Source of the DNA: Nematostella vectensis
Lineage: Eukaryota > Cnidaria > Anthozoa > Actiniaria > Edwardsiidae
Assembly: GCF_932526225.1 (NCBI RefSeq)
Contig: NC_064041.1
Span: forward strand, 11,080,813-11,144,812
Direction: 5' to 3'
DNA length: 64,000 nt
The notes beneath the pieces were generated by a model. It saw only the letters and a list, made by a program, of their open reading frames with translations. It ran no database searches and was not told where the DNA came from. Positions 24,362-34,639 of the stretch are shown one piece after another (position 1 is the stretch's first letter; every line of letters begins with the position of its first letter). The position numbers and the translations under genes are program-made.

Positions 24362-27020
24362 ATGGTCTTATTAATATGCATCCAACCGAGGTGATAGCAA
24401 CTACTCTTTAGCCAATTGAGCCAATGAGCTCAGGCTCAGACTAATTTCAATTCGAAGAAAAAAAAACAGCAGAATAATTGACCCTCTCAACAAAACGCCC
24501 AAAACTACACAAGGGAAAGAGATCAGCACAGACAGCTTAAGACACAAACTTTACTCTAACCCCCAGAGTTGGGTTCCTGGAAATCAGATTAACGATAACT
24601 CAGGGATGAATGCCCTTTGTTATCCAATCAAAGGCAAGATAGCCGTATTTATCTCTCGGTTAGCGCTGCTTTCTAGGAACCAGTCCATTTCCATGGCCTC
24701 AAAATACAATGTTTACTCCTTAAAGGCTTCTGGGATCCATGACAAATCAGGCCGCCATTACAGATTGCAAAGCATATTATGGGATATCCTCGGAAAAATT
24801 GGGCATGACATCACCCGTCTTCCACATTTAGATAGTGTATTTCTTAAAGTAATTTCTCTCCAAAGCTAAACGAATCAATTCAACGTCAAACAGACACAGA
24901 ATAAAAGTGTAAACAATTTCGGAATCAATTTGGTCTCAGAAAAGAATGCATTTAGCAGCTTAGTCCCACGCGTTCTGATAGGGTTTTCTGTGTCTGGGTT
25001 TCCTGTGGATGATAAGAGTTGTGACGTCACAGAATAACATCTCCCTGAACTGTCCTCGTGGCTCATCTCCGAAAACAAAAAGTCCGATATGAACGCCTGG
25101 TAATAAGCTGTGCATTTAGGGGAGAAGTGGTGATAAATAGAGAAAAAATCCCCATGTGTCCACCTTTGCTTGCAAACATCCGTAGGCGCAGTAATAAATT
25201 ATGCCCCATAGACTTAGTATGTCCTAAGACACACTCCCAATATGCTAGTATCTGTTGTTTTTTTTACCTTGTTTCCAGGTCCCTATATTGTTTATAACAG
25301 GAAAGGGCCTGGGGACAAGGTTGCTGTATTTTTGTGAAAAAATGCCAACATTCGCTGGCCTCAGAGCAGCGTGCGAGGTAATAGATCCCCTGGGGTTGCC
25401 AATTATCATGTAAATAAATGAAACAAACACCAGAAAATTTATTTGTGAAGGATACTCATCTTAAGCATTTAATTAGATCAGAATGTTCGAAATAACATGG
25501 GGTTATAGATTACGTTCTTTGGAATTCTAATATTTTCGCGGTAAAGAACAGGGGGAGGGTGGGGGAGTTGGTCATTAGTTACTGTGCCACCAGGTTTTTC
25601 TCTCCCAAAATTTAATATTACAGCAGCATGATCCTCAAACCCTAACTTACTATACTGCACAATATAAGAGTATTTTGTGGTTCATATTTCTTTTCCAAAA
25701 CAATAACACATTTCATAATAACACTTCAGCTTTAAGGATCAAGTATCAAAACTTTTCCAATCACACAATAATCCGCATCATATGGGTACCCCTATTTTTT
25801 TACTTCAAAATGTTATTCATATCATCCTTCTACACAAGCTTTTAATCTCTCAAAGCATTCTCATCATAACTTCTTTGAGAAATTCATTAAAAGCCTCCAA
25901 TCTAGTCGTAGTTACTTGCACTACTTATAAGTTTTTAATATGTTGTCCATTAAAAGAGCTGAACATGCTACAATAGATTTACTATGTACTAGAAACAAGC
26001 CAGGCAAAATATTAACCTTCTGTCAAAGAAATTTCAAAATCAGCATGCTCTTAATTCTTGACCTGCAATCATCACAACACAGCCTTTTTTGACAAAAGTA
26101 GGCTGTGTTTGGCCACCCACAGCAACAAAAGGAGGTGGATACCCCCAATTGTTTATTGCAGGCACAAGAGTGCACGCAAATCTAATGCGGGAGTCCGTCT
26201 CGATTTCTCTTGATGAAAATCTTCTTCCAAAAGTTCCGACAATCCCCTTGGGGTGTATATGAGAACACGTGCAAGCAGCAATATGTTCACCTAGTGGACT
26301 ACGATTCGTGAGGATTATTTCGAGTGAGTTTGACTCAAGGTTTCGATAATTCGATAAATGGCACAACTTCAGCTAAATCGCATTTATCTCGCCCGACTGA
26401 AAGCGAATCCGATTGGCACACTTTTGCCACAATCTGACCAAGAAACGGGAAACAAATTGTGATGCAACTTCTGTTATTTCTGAAAGGAAAACCCCTGTCC
26501 TAAACAGCCATTACAATCATCTAGCCCGCATGCCCGCTGACGGTTTCTCCTAGTTTTAATTTTAACTCATCATATGATGTAGTTCTTATTCTAAAAAAAA
26601 TCTTATCATAACGTCAATTTCAGAGGAATAACCTTAATTTGGCTTTTAAGAATATATCCATACGGTCATATCGAAAGCAGCCGCGAAACACACAACAAGT
26701 CTTGTTAGTTGGGTGTGTTTTTGTAATGAAATGCTGCCACTTTCCCCAGTGACACGAAAACTTATTAACTCTAACACTGGTAAGGTGGACTTGTCTGTCA
26801 GCAGACCACTAAAACTTCTCGAGCGTGGGTGATAGCTATCGATTCAATTACACCAATGCCCACTCTTACAAAAATTCCCCAAGCCGCATGCGCATCCCGG
26901 TAATTTTTCTTGACGCCATCACGTGACACCCACCATACAGTAAAGCACTATTAGAAGCGCACTCATACTTGATGTATTGTTCGCAGCGGATACCCTCGTC
27001 AGTCAGCAAGTTGCTGCATT
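24362..27020. other. intergenic, no supported gene
   Basis: A minus frame of 108 codons (26040-26366) lacks splice borders, domains or a signal peptide. No repeats beyond simple AT tracts were recognised. Confidence 0.45.
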
Positions 27021-27433
27021 CAGGGGCGTACGCAGGATTTTAACAAGTTGCAGTCAAAGCATTCAGCAGCTGAATGAGGGCGTGGCCCCTCATCCCACAT
27101 CCCCGTGAACATTTCATAGCTCGCGCTTTTGGGTTTGAAATTGGCGTCAATGCGTCAGACTTTTGAGAATATTACACGATCCTCAGTCATCCTCGATCTG
27201 AAATAGGACTTTAGTCGTCGCGTGGCACTGAACGACATAACAATATGTTGGAAATCTTCTGTAGACTACCATGATTAAGAAAATTATAGTTTTTAACCTC
27301 GTCATATATATAAATCTACGTACATAAAACATGAATAAGTAAACAATTGATTTTTCTCCTCGTTATGCAAATAAGATTGCCAAATTTTTTTGCAGTCCAG
27401 TGACTGCAGGCTTATAGGCTGCGTACGCCCCTG
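27021..27433. mobile_element. hAT-like non-autonomous element
   Basis: A perfect 15-bp inverted terminus, CAGGGGCGTACGCAG at the left and CTGCGTACGCCCCTG at the right. The flanks share GCATT directly on both sides, which may be a 5-bp target duplication; a full 8-bp match is not seen. The terminus resembles that of the 8016-8190 element (CAGGGGCGTTCCCAGGATT when inverted). The interior is non-coding. Confidence 0.85.
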
Positions 27434-27873
27434 GCATTGTCGTTCCATTATAGCGAACAATCCTCCGATATGATCCTGGATCCTCAAATCAATCCACCAA
27501 AGTCTTTGCCTCGCTATCATGACTGACAACCGTCACCCCACCCCTCCCTTGTCAGTCATGTCACAGTAAACTCTGAAACTTAACTGACCGCCAAGCCCGT
27601 CCGGGTAGATGCATTAATGTCCCGAGGGCGTGGCAGGAAGAAGTATCTTAAGGTGGTTGCATGATTTTAGGTGTAACACTCGCACCTTGACCGACGCTGT
27701 TATTATGACGCCCTTGGTATCAGCAATGTCCCATTTTCAAGTGTGCGCGCCTTATTTGGCATTGAAGCATTCTTTCTTTGCCTTGACAGTCCAGGGTTAC
27801 AGGCTCCAAATGATCAAACGTCTTCTGTTCAGGGATATCAGCCGGAAATTTCAATTTATCTAATACAGTGATA
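27434..27873. other. intergenic, no supported gene
   Basis: Short frames only. Nothing recognised. Confidence 0.45.
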
Positions 27874-28032
27874 CAGGCCCGTACCAAGGAGGGGTGAAGG
27901 GGGTGCACCCCCCCCCCCCCCCCACAACGGCCGAAGGTCCACTTCCGGTTCTCAATAGACGTGCTATTTGTAGACAAAACTATAAAGCATAAGCTAGATC
28001 AGTCTGGTATGTAGCCAAATCCGACAATAAAC
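27874..28032 (+). mobile_element. truncated dispersed element, copy A (pair with 62113-62653)
   Basis: Begins CAGGCCCGTACC, then a poly-C tract, then CGGCCGAAGGTCCACTTCCG and GGTTCTCAATAGACG, ending CCGACAATAAAC. It matches the left part of 62113-62653. The right half is missing here, and the sequence passes straight into the decayed Ig exon. Confidence 0.8.
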
Positions 28033-28300
28033 ATTGTCCTCGTAGTTACTGTGCCAAGTAGATTACCTACTCTGCGTGTGTAGTCACCCTCTTCGTCCCT
28101 CCCGATACTTGAGATGATAAGGGCACCGTCCCTACCCGAGGTCCCTGATTGGGCAGGGCCTCGGCTGGAGGTCCATAATATGACAGGAGCTGGTTCAGCA
28201 GAGGGCCTACATTTGAGCGTCACATTGGTCCCTTCCTCTACTTTAACGGACCGCGGCGGTGAAGAATAGGAAAAAAGAACATTATTAGAGTTCAATAAAA
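28033..28300 (-). pseudogene. decayed immunoglobulin-domain exon
   Basis: The minus frame reads PPRSVKVEEGTNVTLKC, then ILWTSSRG, then GALIISSIGRDEEGDYT, and then RRVGNLLGTVTTRT. This is an I-set Ig fold with first Cys, Trp and the D.G.Y motif. The second disulfide cysteine, expected two residues after the Tyr, is Arg (CGC where TGC would be needed). No acceptor immediately precedes PPRS; the nearest AG with a pyrimidine tract and CTAAC branch-like motif is at about 28308. The 3' end of the domain abuts the transposon fragment at 27874-28032, so the donor seems lost. I read this as a decaying exon; an unusual functional exon is not excluded. Confidence 0.55.
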
Positions 28301-28383
28301 TGTCGTTACTGCGACTATGTTAGGGAAAAAGTCCTTTTATTCTCGCTTCATCAACGACAACATCACTTGTCCCCTGTACCATG

Positions 28384-28845
28384 TGCTCCTGCCACACCCC
28401 CTTCCCAAAAACATACTTTTGGCATCCACACCCCCCTCCCAAAAACATACTTTTGGCATCCACACCCCCCTCCCAAAACCATACTTTTGGCATCCACACC
28501 CCCCTCCCAAAAACATACTTTTGGCATCCACACCCCCCTCCCAAAAACATATTTTTGGCATCCACACCCCACTCCCAAAAACATACTTTTGGCATCCACA
28601 CCCCCCTCCCAAAAACATACTTTTGGCATCCACACCCCCCTCCAAAAAACATACTTTTGGCATCCACACCCCCCTCCCAAAAACATACTTTTGGCATCCA
28701 CACCCCCCTCCCAAAAACATACTTTTGGCATCCACACCCCCCTCCCAAAATCATACTTTTGGCATCCACACCCCCCTCCCAAAAACATACTTTTGGCATC
28801 CACACCCCCCTCCCAAAAACATACTTTTGGCATCCACACCCCCTG
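28384..28845. repeat. 34-bp tandem array
   Basis: About 13.5 nearly identical copies of a 34-bp unit (CAAAAACATACTTTTGGCAT then CCACACCCCCCTCC), with single-base variants. The unit has no stop codon in several frames and 34 is not a multiple of 3, so three successive units cycle through all frames. That produces long overlapping open frames on both strands (up to 250 codons) which I regard as artefacts. It sits between the two Ig-like exons. Confidence 0.95.
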
Positions 28846-28978
28846 TTCAAGTCACTTGATATACCCTATGCGATTAGCTCCACCAATGCGGCTACCACCA
28901 CCCCCACAATACTTCTTTTGCCTCGCATCCATAATCCCCTAAAAATGTCACGTGATTTACTGTGTACAATCAGCTCCG

Positions 28979-29002
28979 TCAATACCACCCCAACCCCCCC
29001 CC

Positions 29003-29035
<33 letters not shown>

Positions 29036-29293
29036 CCCCTGATCACCCGTTCTCACATGACTTATGGAGAGTCCACTCATTTCAGCTTTGCTTCGTCTCT
29101 TCGGAAGACGTCCATTTCTTCGCTGCCACGTGACCACAGGATGAGGGTTGCCACTAGCAACACACGGGAGCCACGCTTGCGTACTCACATTCACTCTAAT
29201 CGACTTTGGGGGTCCTGTCGTAACCTTAGCTTTTGTAAGAGTAGGGCCTGGTTCTCCTTTATGTCCAATTGATCCCTTGGGACGTCGTCTAAA
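28979..29293 (-). pseudogene. collagen-like plus immunoglobulin exon, 3' end replaced by (CA)n
   Basis: After a possible acceptor (GACCTAG, 29294) the minus frame reads RRRPKGSIGHKGEPGPTLTK, with four Gly-X-Y-like triplets, then an Ig domain: PPKSIRV, WLPCVASGNPHPVVTWQRRN, and GLSISHVRTGDQGE. Where Y.C and the last strand should follow, the DNA becomes a (TG/CA)n microsatellite (29007-29034) plus poly-G, so the frame gives alternating Cys-Val. A weak donor-like GTGATC lies just before. Together with the adjacent decayed exon, this suggests a collagen/Ig extracellular-matrix or adhesion gene that has degenerated here. Confidence 0.5.
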
Positions 29294-30983
29294 CTAGGTC
29301 TTATCTAGTATGAAAAATCCCAAGGATCATGCTGTTCTGTTTCTTCTAGAATTTCCAGTTGCGTGTCTATCTAGAGAAAAAGGAAGGGTGGGGTCCAGAG
29401 TAGTAGTGTCCTTGAGCTCTGGTAATAGGTCGCCAAGTTCCATATAGAAACTATTTCTATCCATAACAAACGCAAAATTAACAAGGTTCTAAACTCCCAA
29501 CGAAGGGGTCAACTTGAGTCAAACTAATCTTGTCGCATGCGCAGGGTGGATGCGGACCCCTCCCCCCCCTCCCGGGGTCCCGGGAATGTGAAAATGTCCC
29601 GGGGTCTTCTATAATAGAGTGAGTTGAGAGCTGGTTTATAATAAGGATCTGACCCCCTATTTCTGCGGAATTTTTTATTAATAGATCCATGGTCACATAC
29701 TGTAAACTGTGTTAAGAAATCTACGAATCCAACACGCCACATTTTATAATGAAATATTTAGTAATAAGAATAATACCCGACATATCCCAATCTAAAGCAA
29801 TAAAATGGTGACCCTCCCCAAGGAGGGCCACCACAAAAAAAAAAAAAAAAACTAAAAAAGCGTATTGGTCAGTTCATTGGAATTGTGCTCTAGTTGTCTG
29901 GTTGTGAGATGCTCTACGTACGGCGCGTTCTCCCAGGAGCACCAGGAAATTATATAGCCGAATGAGTGCAGAGCCTACAAATGTAATAAACACCCATATT
30001 TTGTTAACAGGAATATGGCCTGGATGACAATGTTTCAAAATGTGGGAGACAGACACCGCCCCCTCCCCCTGCGTGCCAAATTGTTAAGTGTGAGGGGGGG
30101 GGAGAGGGGGGATGCACTGACTTGAAGGGGCGGCGCAAAGCCAGGAAAAGTGCTGTTTTTAGCCCATTTTCAGGGGTGTAAATGATATTGTAAAGGGGGG
30201 TCTGGGGGCATGCTCCCCCGTGAAAATTTTGCCATTTTCAAATATATAAAATGCCCATAATTGTTAAAACCTAAATGTAAAATAGTATCGTTAGCTCCTT
30301 CCGAACTGAAATCTTATTTACATATCTTTTCATACCACCAATCTAAAAAGTTAGTAGGTTAGTAGGGGAGGGGGGGACTCATGAATTAAAATTAGCAATT
30401 TATTGAGGACGTGAATAAACCAAAACTGCAAAAGATAAAAAGTAGAAGCCATACTTTAGTAGATAATGGTTTTCAACGCTCAGCCAAACGAGAGTCATGA
30501 AAGTGCAAGCAGAGGACGCATCACACTCATTTATCTATTTTGTAGGGTAATTTTGAAATTCCAGACTTTTAGGAGGCTCGGAAATTTATCAGAATACCTG
30601 TTAAAAAATAAGACACTCCCCTAAACCCGGTATCAAATTTTGAGGGCCTCCCCCAAACCAACGCTCGAAAAAATCGCATCCCTCCCTCCAGACATAGCAC
30701 CCCCCCCCCCCCCCCCCGTTAAATGATGACCCTTCTCTTACCATCGCTGAGGCTTGGTTAACAGTTAAATTAAGAGAATATAGTCTCTGTCTTTTGAAAT
30801 GTAATTACTTGTAAAAGGAGGGAAGCTTTGTTATAGGCACCAAATAACAGTCCTGTTGGTGTTTGTTATAGCGAGAGCACCACCATATTGTCTGAATGTT
30901 TGAATGGGAAATCCCCAGTAATTCTAAATATGGATATTGTCCATGTAAGGTATACAAACGAAGAACATTATCCGTGGGTTATG
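29294..30983. other. intergenic, no supported gene
   Basis: Contains short G/C homopolymers (poly-C at about 30701-30717) and a poly-A tract near 29836-29852. No supported exon. Confidence 0.45.
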
Positions 30984-31185
30984 CAGGCGTGTACACAGGG
31001 GGGTGCGCAGGGTGCGCGCTTACCCCAACCCCTCCCCCCTTGGCGGCTATAACGTGGGTCATTTCTTATTAAGAATTATTCTTCAAATACTATGCTTTTT
31101 CCATATGATACCTTTGACTGCGCACTCCCTCTCGCCACCCCCAACCCCCCCTCCCCCCTCTCAGCCAATCTTGGGTACGTGTAAC
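30984..31185. mobile_element. short hAT-like element, copy B
   Basis: Matches 8016-8190: CAGGCGTGTACACAGGGGGG, then TGCGCAGGGTGCGCGC, CCTTGGCGGC, TGCTTTTTCCATATGATACC and TTTGACTGCGCAC, then a longer C-rich tract and CAGCCAATC. The right terminus is degraded, so its end is approximate. Confidence 0.75.
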
Positions 31186-34100
31186 ACTTGTCTAGTGACT
31201 TCTAACAACAAAACGGTTCCCAAAAACTAAGACTTTACTCGTGGGTTTCTCTCGTCTCTTCCTCAAATTACACGCGGTTTTTCTAGTTAAACATTAAACA
31301 ACAATAGTTATTACTCGAGGTCAGTCTCGTACCCAGACGCCGCGCGATGCATGACGGTCAGGATGTGGTTTCGGGGTCGGAATTCGCTTGACGTCTGGCA
31401 GAACTCAGGAAATATCTTGCAAGTTTTTCAAATATCTTGCAAGCAGCGTTTCTATGGAGGGAGGAGGGGGAGGGGTGATGTGTGCGAATTATCTTTTTTT
31501 TTTACTATGCTAATAAATACGAGTAAAAAATAAATAAATAATAGTCCATAACGAACACCCCAGCTCCTCCGATACAAATACAGGCTGTGCGTGGCCAGCA
31601 AATTAGCTTATAGCTAAAAAAGCTAAGCAATCCAACCTGGCGCTAAATAAAATCCAGCAGGAAAACATAGTTACTTCCCGTCAGACACCAAACCAGTGCC
31701 TCATTTGAGAGCAAGTTTTTCATTATAATCAGTTCTGAAATACTGTGCTCCGTTCCCATAAAAATCAACTCAAGCATCAAACCACTTCAAATTCTTTTAA
31801 AATCAATCTATTTATTCGAAATCAATCTATTTATTCGATTATTGCAAATATTTTACACGGAATTTCTTGGAAGACAAATGGTCGACTCCTCGATGCGAAT
31901 GGACTAATGGTTACGGATCTTCTCATCGCCTCATCGCGGGTGACCCAACAGGAACACTTATCATAAGTCTTTTTTTCTTGTGTTTGGTTTTGTTTTTAAA
32001 ATTCATTTTGCCTAAATAAAGAAGGTCATTCTTCGTTGGTTGTGAAGAATTCTCTCTTGCAATGTTGTCTTGCGGCCAAGCAGAGGTCTCGGACGGCTCT
32101 CTTGAGCTGAAAAAAAAAAAAAATAAAAAGAAAGCATTAGAAGTCGAATTATCTCAAATTTCTCATCTCTAATAAATCCTTACATTCCACTTAAAGCCGT
32201 ATACACCTATGTTTAGATAGGAGGAACGTTCTTCGACGGCAATAAAATTTTCGTAATTATATGCTTTTTACATTAGTATCGATTATCGATTAATTAAAAT
32301 TGTAAAAAGCCAACAAAGTGCCACCTCGCTCTCCGTTAACTGGCTGCGTCCATGGAATGCTCGAAGAACAAGCCCTTTTATGGCGGAAAAATATTCCACA
32401 AATTAATACTCAGCACTCCTTTCTATCGTACTTTCAAGACACCTGGATTGTGTTCATGTGGATGTTTGGAAAGCGAATTAAAAACCACGAAACAAAAATA
32501 GGAATTAGTAAAAAGATGAAAAAAAAAACTCGTATGTACCAATCTCATTGATAGCTAAAACAAGACAAGATTTTCTTCATACTTTTAGAAATAATCACTG
32601 AACAGAAAAACATGAGTTAGTGAGTTAATACTGGAATTAATAGGTTTTTGAATCCCTAACAAAAGTTCACAGTCACCCTTTGTTCGCTAAAGTCTCCCGT
32701 GAAGAGATTTGGTTGAAGAAAGAATACTCCTATTAAGAAAGGTGGCGGAAATGTAATAAAGAATGTTTTAGAAAACAGAATTAATGCTGTTTAAAGGTTA
32801 ACAGAAATAGAGGAGACTTTCTGGCTTCTTCAAATGTTTTTAACATTTAGATGATCTCGAGGAAGACAAAAAAAATTACTTCTTTTCTTAATCTTTATAA
32901 TTGGACTGGTTGATGACAGATGCATTTTGTTTGTTTGTAAAAAAAAAATTCCTGAGCAATATCTCGTAGAGTTTCTTTAAATTGAGTTGAAATATTTAAA
33001 ACAATACAGTATAATTCCATTGCGACGCAGTAGGAAAATAATAATTCAAATGGAGCCAACCTTTTGGTTTCCTTTGCTCCATTATCAAAAGTGATAAATT
33101 TTCCAAGCATTCAAGAAGTCAGATAAAAATCGGGAAGCCGGAAAAAAGAAAAACGACAGAAAAAATAAAAGTTGTCTCATTTGGCAAATACTATTGACTC
33201 AATGCTGTGGCACTTTATCCCAACTAAAACACTTTATCCACCATTCTAATTTGACAGCACTGATGGAATTTCACCCGGGGCACTCCATCTAAAAGTAGAT
33301 TTGAGGCACCAAAAGGCATTCGATATACCATACTTAGCTAATTTCCGAAAGTAATTTCTTTATCTTTTTAGAATTATACAAAAAGGGGTTCTGTTGATAA
33401 CATCGAGTAGCTCTCCTGAACACTAAACGGTTCCAATTCACCAAAGGCAATCAAACCGTGATAAATCACACCGTGGGTGTAAAATACGCCTACTTCAAAA
33501 AAAAAAAAATTCCTAGTCCTTTTTTTGCCGATTTCTATCTAAGCATTCAAGTCCGAAACTTTTATTTATTTTATCTTTAAGGCAAAGATATTTTTCTTTA
33601 TAGAAAGTACGTTTTGTGGTACTTATTATCTTTCTCTATTTTTATTTTATTTTGGAGAATAAACTTTAATCAAGTTTGCTGTCATTCGACGCCAAAAACT
33701 GTCAGTTTCTCAAAGTCCCTCGTTTGAGCAACGACTGACTTCTTTATGAGTTTTTAATGTCCACAACAGCGTTTGAGTCATACCCCATAGAGTATTATAT
33801 TGACTTTTAGTTTTCCAATGCTGAATGACACCTTATAAATTAAACTATGGAGTAATGTAAATTCAATTAAACTTTGCTTTTCAAATGCACACACAAGTCA
33901 TCGACACCAAAATTTCATATCGCAAAGTACGTTGAAAAACCGTTATAAATGAACCCGTCTTCTAGAAACAAAAATGCCATATTACTGAAGAGAGCTTTAA
34001 TTGTAATAAAACAAATGGAAAAACTTTCCCATTTTAAAATTCACCATTTTATTTTGATTATTTTGCTCACAAAGAATTTAAAATTGATTTCGCAAATTAT

Positions 34101-34189
34101 ATGAAAAACAGCCAAAGACTTCCTCTTTTGTAATTCCGTTTTCCCGCCCAATATGTTAAAACAAATCTTTCTCCAAGAATATCAACATC
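31186..34189. other. intergenic, no supported gene
   Basis: AT-rich. Frames up to 77 codons without domains or signal peptides. Later exons of the small secreted-peptide gene may lie here, but none is convincing. Confidence 0.4.
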
Positions 34190-34219
34190 TCATGAAAGCT
34201 CCCGGCATTTTTCATCGGC
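34190..34219 (-). CDS. possible short last exon of the small secreted peptide
   Basis: After a GGGGCTAG acceptor, the phase-0 frame gives ADEKCRELS and a stop. It would fit the phase of the upstream exon and give a 50-residue precursor with one cysteine. The acceptor's pyrimidine tract is weak, so another downstream exon is equally possible. Confidence 0.2.
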   Translation of the reverse strand, partial: ADEKCRELS

Positions 34220-34414
34220 CTAGCCCCGGCCCCGTAAAAGAATTAATAAATCGCGAATGAAAAAGCTAGTTGAACATCCCTTACAAAGAATTGTCCTGCT
34301 TTTAACCCAAGAATATGATTTCCAACATCTTTAGCTCTCGATAAAACGAAGAAATATCTATTTTCTAACGGGCTAGTTTGACAAGTCTATACAAGGCGTT
34401 GTACAGTTACTCAC

Positions 34415-34537
34415 CATAAACTCCCTTTTGCCTGCCGGGACGTTGCCTCCTCCGCCCGCCGTGAAGGCTTCGCTATGTTGGACGAATGCCACCGCCAGTA
34501 GAACAACGACGAGAACAAAAACGACTCTGGAATTCAT
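34415..34537 (-). CDS. first exon of a small secreted prepropeptide
   Basis: The ATG at 34537 opens 41 codons. A strong signal peptide (MNSRVVFVLVVVLLAVAFVQ then HSEA) is followed by FTAGGGGNVPAGKREFM and a phase-0 donor GTGAGT. GKR is a dibasic cleavage site preceded by Gly, the standard amidation context. The exon could therefore yield an amidated FTAGGGGNVPA-type peptide, or a propeptide with the mature product starting at EFM in the next exon, the usual layout for cnidarian secreted peptides including toxins and neuropeptides. No cysteine framework is visible in this exon, so the class is undecided. A TATA box lies about 85 nt upstream. Confidence 0.7.
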
Positions 34538-34619
34538 GATGTCGGGATGGGATCTTTGAGGAAAGCTCCTTTCTACTTGCAGTGGACTTAAGTGTTGTCG
34601 AGTCTTGGAGTGTGCGGCC

Positions 34620-34625
34620 TTTATA
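34620..34625 (-). promoter_or_regulatory. TATA box of the secreted-peptide gene
   Basis: On the minus strand the sequence is GCATATAAAGGCC. TATAAA lies about 83 nt upstream of the ATG, leaving room for a transcription start about 30 nt downstream and a short 5'UTR of around 50 nt. Confidence 0.6.
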
Positions 34626-34639
34626 TGCTGCAACCAGAC

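Noticed and set aside
26040-26366. 108-codon minus frame
   Set aside because: No recognisable domain, no coding-like neighbours and no promoter or poly(A) context.
28320-29133. Long open frames on both strands over the 34-bp array
   Set aside because: Explained by a stop-free unit whose length is not a multiple of three. Peptides are the same repeat in shifted frames.
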